Assembly: GCF_027359925.1 (NCBI RefSeq)
Contig: NZ_CP114767.1
Span: 4,452,501-4,516,500 of the forward strand
Origin: Hymenobacter canadensis
GTDB taxonomy: Bacteria; Bacteroidota; Bacteroidia; Cytophagales; Hymenobacteraceae
Direction of reading: 5' to 3'
DNA length: 64,000 nucleotides
Below the pieces are notes generated by a model. The model did no database searches, had not been told where the DNA came from, and was given only the letters and a program-made list of their open reading frames with translations. Below, one piece after another: positions 7,568-15,504 of this stretch (position 1 is the stretch's first letter; every line of letters starts with the position of its first letter). The translations under genes were made by a program, and so were the position numbers.

Positions 7568-9007
7568 TTAGGCTACGCTTACTTTCACCATGTTGGTCTT
7601 GCCTTTCTCGTTGATGGGCATGGAGGCGGTGTTGATGAATACGTCGCCTTTGTTGAGGTTGCCGGTGGCGGTCAGGGCGTACTTGATGTCCGAAACCGAG
7701 CTGTCGGTGCTCACCATTCGGTCGTAATAGAAGCCGCGCACACCCCAGATCAGGCTCAGGGTTGTGAGCAAAGAGCGGTTGTCGGTGAAGATGAAGATGT
7801 TGGCCTTGGGGCGGTATTTGGCAATCTGGAAAGCCGTATAGCCGCGGTGCGTCATGCCGGTAATGGCTTTGGCGCCCGTGTTCTTGGCCAGGTGGCAGGC
7901 CGCCGACAGCACGCTGTCGACCATGAACGTCGGCGACTCGGGCGAGATAGGGTGCCAGCGGTGATACAGCGACTCGCGGCGGGTTTCCACGCTCAGAATC
8001 GTGCCCACCATCGAGCGGATTACCTCGGCCGGATACGCGCCCACGGCCGTTTCCGCCGACAGCATCACGGCATCGGCCCCATCGAGGACGGCGTTGGCCA
8101 CGTCGCTGGTTTCGGCCCGGGTGGGGCGGGGGGCCGTAATCATGCTTTCCATCATCTGCGTGGCCACAATCACCGGCTTGCCGGCAATGTTGCACTTCTC
8201 CACAATCAGCTTCTGGGCCATCGGCACCTCTTCCATCTTCACCTCCACGCCCAGGTCGCCGCGGGCTACCATCACGGCGTCGGCAATGGCAATGATTTCG
8301 TCGAGGTTTTTGAGGCCTTCCGGCGTCTCAATCTTGGCAATCACGCGGGCCGATTTGCCGCTCTCCGCAATCAGGCCCTTGATGAAGCGGATGTCTTCGG
8401 CGCGGCGCGCAAACGACAGCGCCACCCAATCCACGTCGTTTGCCAGCCCGAATTTCAGGTCCTCGATGTCCTTCTCGGTCATGCTCGGAGCCGACACTTC
8501 GGAGTCGGGCAGGTTGATGCCTTTGCGGGGCTTCACGAGGCCGCCGTAAATCACTTCCACGTCCACCTCTTTGTCGCGGTCGGTGGCCAGCACGCGCAGC
8601 TCAATCTTGCCGTCGTCGATGAGGATCATGTCGCCGGGCTTCACGTCGCGGGCCAGGCCCAGGTAGATGGTGCTCAGGCGGGTAGCCGTGGTGATTTCCT
8701 TTTCGCCGCACACCAGCTTGATCTTGTCGCCGGCCTTGATTTCCACGGCGCCGCCTTCCACTTCGCCGAGGCGAATTTTGGGGCCCTGCAGGTCCTGGAG
8801 CAGGCCCACATTGGTGCGCATGTCTTTGTTGAGGCGGCGCACCGTGTTGATAACCGACAGGTGGTCTTCGTGGCTGCCGTGCGAGAAATTGAGGCGGAAT
8901 ACGTCCACGCCTTCGCGCATGAGCATGCCTAGTTTCTCGTAGGTGTTGGAGGCCGGTCCAACCGTGGCTACGATTTTAGTTTTATTAAAATGAGGCAGAG
9001 GTTCCAT
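7568..9007 (-). CDS. pyk: Pyruvate kinase
   Basis: 479 aa from the ATG ending at 9007; an ATG at 9022 would add five residues and cannot be excluded. It makes pyruvate and ATP from phosphoenolpyruvate and ADP in the last step of glycolysis. The protein starts NKTKIVATVGPAS and has FRLNFSHGSHEDH, the active-site VIAKIETPEGL and ARGDLGVEV, and ATQMMESMI..PRPTRAE; the C-terminal alpha/beta domain is intact. It lies about 100 bp downstream of the IPExxxVDY gene on the same strand, a pairing known from other Bacteroidota. An inverted CCAAGCT/AGCTTGG hairpin sits in its leader (9019-9034). Confidence 0.96.
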   Translation of the reverse strand: MEPLPHFNKTKIVATVGPASNTYEKLGMLMREGVDVFRLNFSHGSHEDHLSVINTVRRLNKDMRTNVGLLQDLQGPKIRLGEVEGGAVEIKAGDKIKLVCGEKEITTATRLSTIYLGLARDVKPGDMILIDDGKIELRVLATDRDKEVDVEVIYGGLVKPRKGINLPDSEVSAPSMTEKDIEDLKFGLANDVDWVALSFARRAEDIRFIKGLIAESGKSARVIAKIETPEGLKNLDEIIAIADAVMVARGDLGVEVKMEEVPMAQKLIVEKCNIAGKPVIVATQMMESMITAPRPTRAETSDVANAVLDGADAVMLSAETAVGAYPAEVIRSMVGTILSVETRRESLYHRWHPISPESPTFMVDSVLSAACHLAKNTGAKAITGMTHRGYTAFQIAKYRPKANIFIFTDNRSLLTTLSLIWGVRGFYYDRMVSTDSSVSDIKYALTATGNLNKGDVFINTASMPINEKGKTNMVKVSVA

Positions 9008-9111
9008 AGAAGGGGGCACCAAGCTCCAGCTTGGCGAGTCGGCGCACGACAGTGGCTAGGTGAAACAAGTAGCTCAGAAGGCCCGCCAGGCTGGAGCCGG
9101 GCGTTGTAAAC

Positions 9112-9540
9112 TCAAAAGAGCAGATTTTCTTTAAACTTCAACGAATTCGGGTCGAATTGGCAGGCGTACTGCACCACGGGCAGCGTAGTGAGCTCGGCTA
9201 GCAGTGCCTCGGCGGCGAGCTGGCCGCTGCCGTTATTCACCTGAATCAGGTAATCGTATTCCTTGACATCGGGCGCCAGAAACGGCTTTTTCAGCACCGA
9301 GGGGTCGATGGAGCGGTTGCGTAGCAGGCGTAGGGTGAGGTGCTCAGTGGCGTGCAGGTAGTTGCTGATAACCAGCCGGCCCTGGTGAAGCAGGTCGTAA
9401 ATCAGGTCCTGCTGCTTGACTAGGCGCAGGCGCAGCGCCTGGTTGAGCTGCCAAGCCAGCGTGTGCTCCCGGCTCGATGAAACGACCCCGAACAGGTCGA
9501 AGTCGCACTCATATTCTACGTCCAGCGTGAGGGTTTTCAT
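9112..9540 (-). CDS. IPExxxVDY family protein
   Basis: 142 aa from the ATG ending at 9540 (MKTLTLDVEYECDFDLFG). It has the length and layout of the small Bacteroidota family named for an IPExxxVDY motif; here that region reads APDVKEYDYLIQV. The family has no established function. Its place upstream of pyk and divergent from acpP-fabF-rnc is the best support. No signal peptide or membrane segment. Confidence 0.75.
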   Translation of the reverse strand: MKTLTLDVEYECDFDLFGVVSSSREHTLAWQLNQALRLRLVKQQDLIYDLLHQGRLVISNYLHATEHLTLRLLRNRSIDPSVLKKPFLAPDVKEYDYLIQVNNGSGQLAAEALLAELTTLPVVQYACQFDPNSLKFKENLLF

Positions 9541-9565
9541 AGACAGGTGCCGAAGCGGTGATGCG

Positions 9566-9596
9566 CAAAAGTACACATCCCCTTATCCGAAACGAA
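9566..9596 (-). promoter_or_regulatory. Promoter of the IPExxxVDY-pyk unit
   Basis: On the minus strand, TTCG (a variant of TTTG) is followed after 19 bp by TACTTTTG (complement of 9566-9573). Predicted 5' UTR about 20-25 nt. Confidence 0.65.
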
Positions 9597-9640
9597 CCAC
9601 CCTGGCCAGAATCTTGTGCCCGGAAGAATCGGGGGGCAGG

Positions 9641-9674
9641 TTTGAAAATGTTAGGGAAGATGATGTTATTTGTG
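9641..9674 (+). promoter_or_regulatory. Candidate promoter of acpP
   Basis: TTTG at 9641-9644 and TATTTGTG at 9667-9674, spaced 22 bp. The -7 element has one mismatch to TAnnTTTG. It lies 27 bp before the acpP start. Confidence 0.45.
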
Positions 9675-9701
9675 GCGAGTTTTCTCTAAACCCCCACGGA
9701 A

Positions 9702-9938
9702 ATGTCTGAAATTGCAGAAAAAGTAAAAGCCATCATCATCGACAAACTGGGCGTAGAAGCGTCGGAAGTAACTCCGGAGGCCTCTTTCACCAACGACCTG
9801 GGTGCCGACTCGCTCGACACGGTGGAGCTGATCATGGAGTTTGAAAAAGAATTCAATGTGTCTATCCCCGACGACCAGGCCGAAAACATCGGCACCGTGG
9901 GCCAGGCTATCAGCTACCTCGAAGAGCACGCTAAGTAA
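9702..9938 (+). CDS. acpP: Acyl carrier protein
   Basis: 78 aa, acidic, with the phosphopantetheine attachment motif [10 protein letters not shown] (the Ser carries the prosthetic group) at about residues 35-44. It carries growing acyl chains in type II fatty acid synthesis. The next two genes are fabF and rnc, the conserved order across many bacteria. A repeat and a hairpin separate it from fabF, which would allow acpP to be transcribed in excess. Confidence 0.97.
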   Translation: MSEIAEKVKAIIIDKLGVEASEVTPEASFTNDLGADSLDTVELIMEFEKEFNVSIPDDQAENIGTVGQAISYLEEHAK

Positions 9939-9944
9939 TTAAGC

Positions 9945-10046
9945 AGTAGTGAGTATACAGTATGGCGTATTTAGTTGGTGATGCCTGCCTTTGGGGCAGC
10001 CCGGCACTCCGGATGACTACCTACTAACTACTCGATACTCACTACT
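9945..10046. repeat. AGTAGTGAGTAT inverted repeat between acpP and fabF
   Basis: Perfect 12-bp arms (9945-9956 and 10035-10046) with partial homology continuing inward. The words resemble the element at 7390-7483. The spacer holds an unrelated GC-rich segment. Confidence 0.65.
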
Positions 10047-10068
10047 TCCTTCGGTTTTTTGTGCATTC

Positions 10069-10095
10069 CGGCCGGCCTGCCGCCGGCCGTTTTGC
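10069..10095 (+). terminator. Hairpin between acpP and fabF, possible attenuator
   Basis: 8-bp stem CGGCCGGC / GCCGGCCG followed by TTTTGC and a later CCCCCTTTTT. It could end part of the acpP message and so reduce fabF-rnc expression. Confidence 0.5.
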
Positions 10096-10127
10096 TTTCC
10101 CCCTTTTTCGTAATCTCTGCCCCGCCT

Positions 10128-11378
10128 ATGGCTTTTCGGAGAGTTGTCGTTACTGGCCTGGGCGCCATCACGCCGCTGGGTAGCACCGTTCCTGCTTACT
10201 GGGAAGGGCTGCGCCAAGGCATCAGCGGTGCCGCGCCCATCACCCGTTTCGACGCCAGCAAGTTCAAGACCCGCTTCGCCTGCGAAGTGAAGAACTACAG
10301 TCCGGATGACTACTTCCCCACCAAGGAAGGTCGGAAAATGGACTTGTTCACGCAATTTGCCGTTATCGCCAGCGACGAAGCCATCAAGGATGCCGGCTTG
10401 CTCGAAGGAGTGAATAAGGACCGGGTGGGCGTTATCTGGGGTTCGGGCATTGGGGGGCTGAAAACCTTCCAGGACGAGTGCTTCAACTTCGCTAAAGGCG
10501 ACGGCACGCCGCGCTACAACCCGTTCTTCATCCCCAAAATGATTGCCGACAGCTCGTCAGGCAACATTTCCATCAAAAACGGCTTCCGCGGGCCCAACTT
10601 CGTGACGACGTCGGCCTGCGCCTCGTCGTCGGATGCTATTGTGGCCGCCTACAATTACATCCGCCTCGGCATGGCCGACGTGGTGGTGACGGGCGGCTCG
10701 GAAGCGGCTATTACGGAGGCCGGAGTAGGGGGCTTCAATGCCCTCAAAGCCATGAGCGAGCGGAACGACGATGCCGAAACCGGCTCGCGCCCCTACGACA
10801 AAGACCGGGACGGTTTCGTGCTGGGCGAAGGCGCCGGGGCTCTGATTCTGGAAGCCTACGAGCACGCCCAGGCCCGCGGCGCCAAGATCTACGCCGAAAT
10901 CATCGGCGGCGGTCTGTCGTCGGATGCCTACCACATCACGGCGCCCGACCCTACGGGCGAAGGCGTGGTACTGGTGATGCAGAACGCCTTGCGCGACGCT
11001 GGCATTCAGCCCGAAGATGTGGACTATATCAACACCCACGGCACCAGCACGCCCCTCGGCGACGGCGCCGAGGTGAAGGCCATTCAGAAGGTGTTCGGTG
11101 AGCACGCCTACAAGCTTAACATCAGCTCCACCAAGAGCATGACCGGCCATTTGCTGGGCGGTGCGGGCGGTATTGAGGCCGTGGCCAGCATTCTGGCCAT
11201 TCAGCACGGCATCGTGCCCCCCACCATCAACCATTTCACCGACGACCCCGAACTGGACCCCAAGCTGAACTTCACGTTCAACAAGGCCCAGCCGCGCGAG
11301 GTGAAGGTGGCCATGAGCAACACCTTCGGCTTTGGCGGGCACAACACGTCGGTGGTGTTCCGCAAGTTTCAGGAGTAG
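10128..11378 (+). CDS. fabF: Beta-ketoacyl-ACP synthase II
   Basis: 416 aa from the ATG at 10128; the frame stays open to 10059, but the family start MAFRRVVVTGLGAITPLG is here. It condenses malonyl-ACP with acyl-ACP. The catalytic triad is visible: Cys164 in TSACASSSD, His304 in NTHGTSTPLGD and His341 in KSMTGHLLGGAGG. The C-terminal NTFGFGGHN loop is present. It is 5 bp upstream of rnc, so the two form an operon. Confidence 0.97.
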   Translation: MAFRRVVVTGLGAITPLGSTVPAYWEGLRQGISGAAPITRFDASKFKTRFACEVKNYSPDDYFPTKEGRKMDLFTQFAVIASDEAIKDAGLLEGVNKDRVGVIWGSGIGGLKTFQDECFNFAKGDGTPRYNPFFIPKMIADSSSGNISIKNGFRGPNFVTTSACASSSDAIVAAYNYIRLGMADVVVTGGSEAAITEAGVGGFNALKAMSERNDDAETGSRPYDKDRDGFVLGEGAGALILEAYEHAQARGAKIYAEIIGGGLSSDAYHITAPDPTGEGVVLVMQNALRDAGIQPEDVDYINTHGTSTPLGDGAEVKAIQKVFGEHAYKLNISSTKSMTGHLLGGAGGIEAVASILAIQHGIVPPTINHFTDDPELDPKLNFTFNKAQPREVKVAMSNTFGFGGHNTSVVFRKFQE

Positions 11379-11383
11379 CAGCC

Positions 11384-12124
11384 ATGAGTGGCTTACCCTT
11401 GTTCGGGTTTTTTCGGCGGATGCTGGGCCATGATAAGGCCTTCCGTCAAGCAATTGCCACGGTAACCGGCCGCACGCCTCAAAACGTGCGGCTTTACCAT
11501 TTGGCCTTTACCCATTCGTCGGTGGTGAAGCAGCAGGCCACGGCCGCTGGGCGCCACCAAAGCAACGAGCGACTGGAGTTTCTGGGGGATGCCGTGCTGG
11601 GCACAGTGGTGGCCGAATACCTGTTTCGGAAGTTTCCGTACGAGCAGGAAGGTTTCCTGACTGAGATGCGCAGCCGCATCGTGAACCGGGAAAGCCTTAA
11701 CGCCCTGGCCCTCAAGTTGGGCCTTGATAAGCTGGTGCAGCTGGACCCCGGCCAGGGCCGCGCCGCCCGCTCGCGCTCCGTGAACGGCAACGCCCTGGAG
11801 GCGCTGGTGGGCGCCGTGTACCTCGACCAGGGCTACAAGGCGGCCCGTAAATTTGTGCTCAGCCGCCTCGTGAAGCCTTTTGTGGACGTGAAATCCCTCA
11901 CCGAAACGACGGCCAACTTCAAGAGCAAGCTCATTGAGTGGGCCCAGCGCAACGGCAAAGCCATCCGCTACGACCTCAACGGTGAGGCCCGCCCCGGCGG
12001 CGTGATGGAGTTTACGGCCTCTGTGGTGCTCGACGACGAAGTGGTGGCTACCGGCATGGGCCTGAGTAAAAAGCAGGCCGAGCAGCTGGCCGCCGAGCGG
12101 GCGCTGGCAGCGCTGGGCGTGTAG
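11384..12124 (+). CDS. rnc: Ribonuclease III
   Basis: 246 aa. It cleaves double-stranded RNA in rRNA and mRNA processing. The signature NERLEFLGDAVLG is at residues 61-73, and a C-terminal double-stranded-RNA-binding domain (about 165-243) includes FKSKLIEWAQRNG and GLSKKQAEQLAAERAL. At the second catalytic motif, where E. coli has an Asp (D114) before EA, this protein reads VNGNALEALVGAVYLD, so the metal-ligand position is Asn136; Glu139 is kept. I recall the same GNALEAL in related genera, so it may be a lineage trait. Confidence 0.95.
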   Translation: MSGLPLFGFFRRMLGHDKAFRQAIATVTGRTPQNVRLYHLAFTHSSVVKQQATAAGRHQSNERLEFLGDAVLGTVVAEYLFRKFPYEQEGFLTEMRSRIVNRESLNALALKLGLDKLVQLDPGQGRAARSRSVNGNALEALVGAVYLDQGYKAARKFVLSRLVKPFVDVKSLTETTANFKSKLIEWAQRNGKAIRYDLNGEARPGGVMEFTASVVLDDEVVATGMGLSKKQAEQLAAERALAALGV

Positions 12125-12125
12125 G

Positions 12126-12230
12126 AACACTGTGTCCTCTGCGCAAAACACTGCGCCCTCTGCGGGCTACGTCGTTGTTACGATGGTAGCCCGCAGAGGG
12201 CGCAGTGTTTTGCGCAGAGGACGCAGTGTT
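12126..12230. repeat. CTCTGCG-type long inverted repeat
   Basis: 45-bp arms (12126-12170 and 12186-12230) match with one mismatch and enclose a 15-nt loop. Each arm holds two diverged copies of a 20-bp word that begins AACACTG and contains CTCTGCG. It begins two bases after the rnc stop codon. Confidence 0.9.
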
Positions 12231-12287
12231 TTGGCAACCCAATCCGGGGAAATAGAGTTGTTTTGCAGAAACCTACTGACCCCTCCC

Positions 12288-14222
12288 ATGCGAATAGCCG
12301 GCGCCGCCCTCAACCAGATACCGTTTGACTGGACCCACAACCTGCGCACCATCCGCGAGGCCATCGAGCAGGCTAAAGCGGCTGGCGTGGAGCTGCTGTG
12401 TTTGCCGGAGCTGTGCCTCACCGGCTACGGCTGCGAAGACCTGTTTCTGAGTGAGTGGCTGCCTGAAGCCGCGCTAGCCCACCTGCAGCAGATCCGGCCC
12501 TGGACCGAGGGCATCTGCGTGGTGGTGGGGCTGCCCATTCGGCTCAACCAGCGCACCTACAACACGGCCGCCGTGCTGCGCGACGGGCAGATTCTGGGCT
12601 TTGCGGCCAAGCAGTTTCTGGCCAACGACGGCGTGCACTACGAGCCCCGCTTCTTTGCGCCCTGGCCGGCCGGCGAAACCACCGCCGTGCAGTGGGAAGG
12701 GGAGGAGTGGACGCTGGGCGACCTAACGTTTGAGCACCAGGGCGTGAAGTTCGGGTTTGAAATCTGCGAGGATGCGTGGCGGCCCAACGACGTGCGGCCC
12801 GCCTGCCGCCTGATGGGCCGCGTAGATCTGATTGTGAACCCCTCAGCCAGCCACTTCGCCATGAGCAAGACCGATGTGCGCTATCACCTCGTGACGGAGG
12901 CCTCGCGCACGTTCAATTGCACCTACCTCTACGCCAACCTGCTCGGCAACGAGGCCGGCCGCATCACCTACGACGGTGAGATTCTGGTGGCTCGCAATGG
13001 CCACCTGCTGCTGCGTAACCAGTTGCTCAGCTTCAAGGAAGTGGACATGGAATACGTGGACGTGGATTTCAGCGCGCCGCTGGCCCCGGCCGCCGACATA
13101 GCACCCCTGCCCGCTCCTGATGAGTACCGCGAGCTGAACCAGGCCCTGAGCCTGGCCCTGTTCGACTATTTGCGCAAGGCCCGCAGCCGGGGCTTCGTGC
13201 TGAGCCTCAGCGGCGGCGCCGACTCCTGCCTGTGCGCCGTGGCGGTGGCCGAAATGGTGCGCCTGGGCACGGCGGAGCTGGGTACGGCCGAGTTCATGCG
13301 CCGCGCCGGCTGCTTTACCGCGGAGGAAATAGCCCAGCTGGCCGGCTCCGTAACGGCCGTAGCCGACCAGGATGCGCCGGGCCCCAACGACGCCTCGGCG
13401 TCGACTCCAGACAACGAGCAACGCGCCGCGAACCGCGCAATCACGCGCCGTTTGCTCACCTGTGCCTACCAGGGCACCGTCAACTCCTCCGACGACACGT
13501 TCAACTCGGCGCAGGAGCTGGCGGAGTCTATCGGGGCCGTGTTTCACAACTGGGAAATTGACGCGGAAGTGAGCGGCTACGTGGGCAAGATCGAGCACGC
13601 GCTGGGCCGTGACCTGACCTGGCAGACCGATGACCTGGCGTTGCAGAACATTCAGGCGCGGGTGCGGGCCCCGGCCATCTGGCTGCTGGCCAACGTGCAG
13701 AACTGCCTGCTCATCACCACATCCAATCGCTCGGAGGCCAGCGTGGGCTACTGCACCATGGACGGCGACACGGCCGGCAGCATCTCGCCTATTGCGGGCG
13801 TCGACAAGGACTTCGTGAAAAAGTGGCTGCGCTGGGCCGAAACCGAGCTGAACTACCCGGCTTTGCGCCACGTGAACAGCCTGCAGCCCACCGCCGAGCT
13901 GCGCCCCCTCGAAGACAAGCAGACCGACGAGCGGGACCTGATGCCCTACGTGCTGCTCAACCGCATCGAGCGGCTGGCTTTCTACGACCGGCTGGCGCCC
14001 AAGCAGGTGCTGGCCACCCTGCGCCACGAAGACCCCGCCGCCGACCCCGAGCAGCTGAAAACCTACGTGAAGCGCTTCTACAGCCTCTGGAGCCGCAACC
14101 AATGGAAGCGCGAGCGGTACGCCCCCAGCTTCCACCTCGACGACTACAACGTAGATCCGCGCTCTTGGCTGCGCTTCCCCATCCTGAGCGGCGGCTATAC
14201 CGAGGAGCTGAACGCACTATAG
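12288..14222 (+). CDS. nadE: Glutamine-dependent NAD+ synthetase
   Basis: 644 aa from the ATG at 12288 (MRIAGAALNQ). It amidates nicotinate adenine dinucleotide using glutamine. The N-terminal nitrilase-type glutaminase domain has its triad: Glu41 in LPELCLTG, Lys108 in AAKQFL and Cys160 in GFEICEDAW. The C-terminal synthetase has the ATP loop LSLSGGADS (308-313) and the later TTSNRSEASVGY. The length fits the two-domain family. The frame extends upstream through the inverted repeat at 12126-12230, which I do not take as coding. Confidence 0.95.
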   Translation: MRIAGAALNQIPFDWTHNLRTIREAIEQAKAAGVELLCLPELCLTGYGCEDLFLSEWLPEAALAHLQQIRPWTEGICVVVGLPIRLNQRTYNTAAVLRDGQILGFAAKQFLANDGVHYEPRFFAPWPAGETTAVQWEGEEWTLGDLTFEHQGVKFGFEICEDAWRPNDVRPACRLMGRVDLIVNPSASHFAMSKTDVRYHLVTEASRTFNCTYLYANLLGNEAGRITYDGEILVARNGHLLLRNQLLSFKEVDMEYVDVDFSAPLAPAADIAPLPAPDEYRELNQALSLALFDYLRKARSRGFVLSLSGGADSCLCAVAVAEMVRLGTAELGTAEFMRRAGCFTAEEIAQLAGSVTAVADQDAPGPNDASASTPDNEQRAANRAITRRLLTCAYQGTVNSSDDTFNSAQELAESIGAVFHNWEIDAEVSGYVGKIEHALGRDLTWQTDDLALQNIQARVRAPAIWLLANVQNCLLITTSNRSEASVGYCTMDGDTAGSISPIAGVDKDFVKKWLRWAETELNYPALRHVNSLQPTAELRPLEDKQTDERDLMPYVLLNRIERLAFYDRLAPKQVLATLRHEDPAADPEQLKTYVKRFYSLWSRNQWKRERYAPSFHLDDYNVDPRSWLRFPILSGGYTEELNAL

Positions 14223-14552
14223 TGGTAGAGCGGTGCCTGGCTGCGCTGGGGTAAGGTAGTGGCTCCGGTCCGGCGGCTCTTTCAGCCGTCGGGCCGGTCG
14301 TCGTCAGCACGGCGCGGCTGCCACCTCCGGCCAGTTGCGGTTGTACGAGGATTCTGGATCTATGAAAGTGCCGACGGATTGCGGGATTTCAACAAGTTAT
14401 CAACTGTCAGACAGTTTGTTGAAGAATATTCTTCAGCCGGTGCGCAAGTTTTGTGTGCCGGATGGGGCCTAAGCAGTTGTATCCTCAGCAGGCGCGGCGA
14501 AGGCCGGGCGTCGGGCAGGTGTCGTTTTCATCTTTCAATTCCTGCCGCACTG
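14223..14552. promoter_or_regulatory. 330-bp leader region upstream of the ECF sigma gene, with two palindromes
   Basis: The middle is AT-richer than its surroundings and holds two adjacent perfect palindromes: AACTGTCAGACAGTT (14402-14416) and TGAAGAATATTCTTCA (14420-14435). They look like operator sites or small hairpins. I see no clean TAnnTTTG promoter. The open frame that crosses this region (from 14259) has no family-like sequence here. Confidence 0.5.
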
Positions 14553-15179
14553 GTGTATACTCTTCCGCTGCCTGCTCCTCCCGGCGTTCTGTCTCCCGCG
14601 CTCTGCGCTGCCGTCTCGCCCGATGCCGAGTTGGTAGCGCAGCTGCAGCAGGGCAGCGAGGCGGCGTTTCGGACGCTGGTGGAGCGCTACCAAAACCGGA
14701 TCTACCGCACGGTGCTGGCGCTGCTGCAGTCGCCGGAAGAGGCCGAAGACGTGGCGCAGGAGGTGTTTGTGGAAGTCTACCAAACCATCGGGCGGTTTCG
14801 GGGCGAAGCGGCGCTGAGCACTTGGCTCTACCGGCTGGCTACCTCGCGGGCGCTCAAGCACCGGCAGCGGGCCCGCGCCCGGAAGCGCTTCGCCTACTTC
14901 ACCAGCCTGCTGGGTTTCGACAACCAGGTGCTGCACGAGCCGCCCGACCATGCGCACCCGCAGGCGCAGCTGGAAGGCCAGCAGCAGCTGGCGCTGCTAC
15001 TAGCGCACATTGCCCGGCTGCCCGGCCAGCAGCAGGTGGCGTTTACCCTGCGCCACGAGCAGGAGCTGAGCTACGATGAAATAGCCGCGGTGCTCAACAC
15101 CACCGTGTCGGCCGTGGAATCCCTGCTGTTCCGGGCCCGCAAAACCCTTCGCCACCATCTTTCCCTGCGCCATGACTGA
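14553..15179 (+). CDS. ECF-type RNA polymerase sigma factor
   Basis: The conserved protein begins near nt 14610 (SPDAELVAQLQQGSEAAF). Region 2 follows (EEAEDVAQEVFVEVYQTIGRF, ALSTWLYRLATSRAL), then region 4 (LPGQQQVAFTLRHEQ, SYDEIAAVLNTTVSAVESLLFRARK). There is no in-frame ATG close to this point: the nearest is at 14259, 118 codons upstream in sequence that does not look conserved. I place the start at the GTG at 14553; the TTG at 14631 is another option. The gene overlaps the next, a small membrane protein, by 8 bp, as sigma/anti-sigma pairs often do. Confidence 0.8.
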   Translation: MYTLPLPAPPGVLSPALCAAVSPDAELVAQLQQGSEAAFRTLVERYQNRIYRTVLALLQSPEEAEDVAQEVFVEVYQTIGRFRGEAALSTWLYRLATSRALKHRQRARARKRFAYFTSLLGFDNQVLHEPPDHAHPQAQLEGQQQLALLLAHIARLPGQQQVAFTLRHEQELSYDEIAAVLNTTVSAVESLLFRARKTLRHHLSLRHD

Positions 15180-15411
15180 TCCTGCCCCCCGGCCCACAGC
15201 CGACGACGAATGGGAAAACCTGCTGCGCCAGTGGCGCACCCAGCCCAATGCCCAGCCCCGGCCGTTCTTCTACAGCCGCGTGCGGGCCCGGCTGGTGGCC
15301 GAGGCCGCCGCGGAGCGCCAGTTGCTGCCTGCTTGGTTGCGCTGGCCCAGCTATGCCGTGATGCTGGGCATGTTGCTGCTGCTGAGCGGCGACGGCGCCC
15401 TGCTGCGCTAA
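15172..15411 (+). CDS. Small single-span membrane protein, possible anti-sigma partner
   Basis: 79 aa. An acidic and Pro-rich N-terminus (DDEWENLLRQWRTQP), a basic segment (FFYSRVRARLVAE), then one membrane helix at about 55-74 (WPSYAVMLGMLLLLSG) close to the C-terminus. It overlaps the sigma gene by 8 bp, so translation is probably coupled. A cytoplasmic N-terminus before one helix fits a small anti-sigma or sigma-associated protein. No zinc or ASD motif is visible, so the role is inferred from context only. Confidence 0.6.
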   Translation: MTDPAPRPTADDEWENLLRQWRTQPNAQPRPFFYSRVRARLVAEAAAERQLLPAWLRWPSYAVMLGMLLLLSGDGALLR

Positions 15412-15473
15412 CTGCCGCCTGCCCACAATCTGCAGCAGAAGTAGCCTGCAAAGCGGCAAGTGGAATGTGTGAG

Positions 15474-15481
15474 TACCTTTG
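15474..15481 (+). promoter_or_regulatory. TAnnTTTG promoter element of lgt
   Basis: TACCTTTG, 23 bp before the lgt ATG. No clear -33 TTTG. Confidence 0.45.
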
Positions 15482-15504
15482 AGTCCCTTCTATATTTCGT
15501 AACC

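Noticed and set aside
7019..9034. Riboswitch in the pyk leader
   Set aside because: Only a short CCAAGCT hairpin is visible; nothing matches a known aptamer.
12132..12287. N-terminal extension of NadE through the inverted repeat
   Set aside because: The residues are Arg-rich translation of the repeat; the family start MRIAGAALNQ is at 12288.
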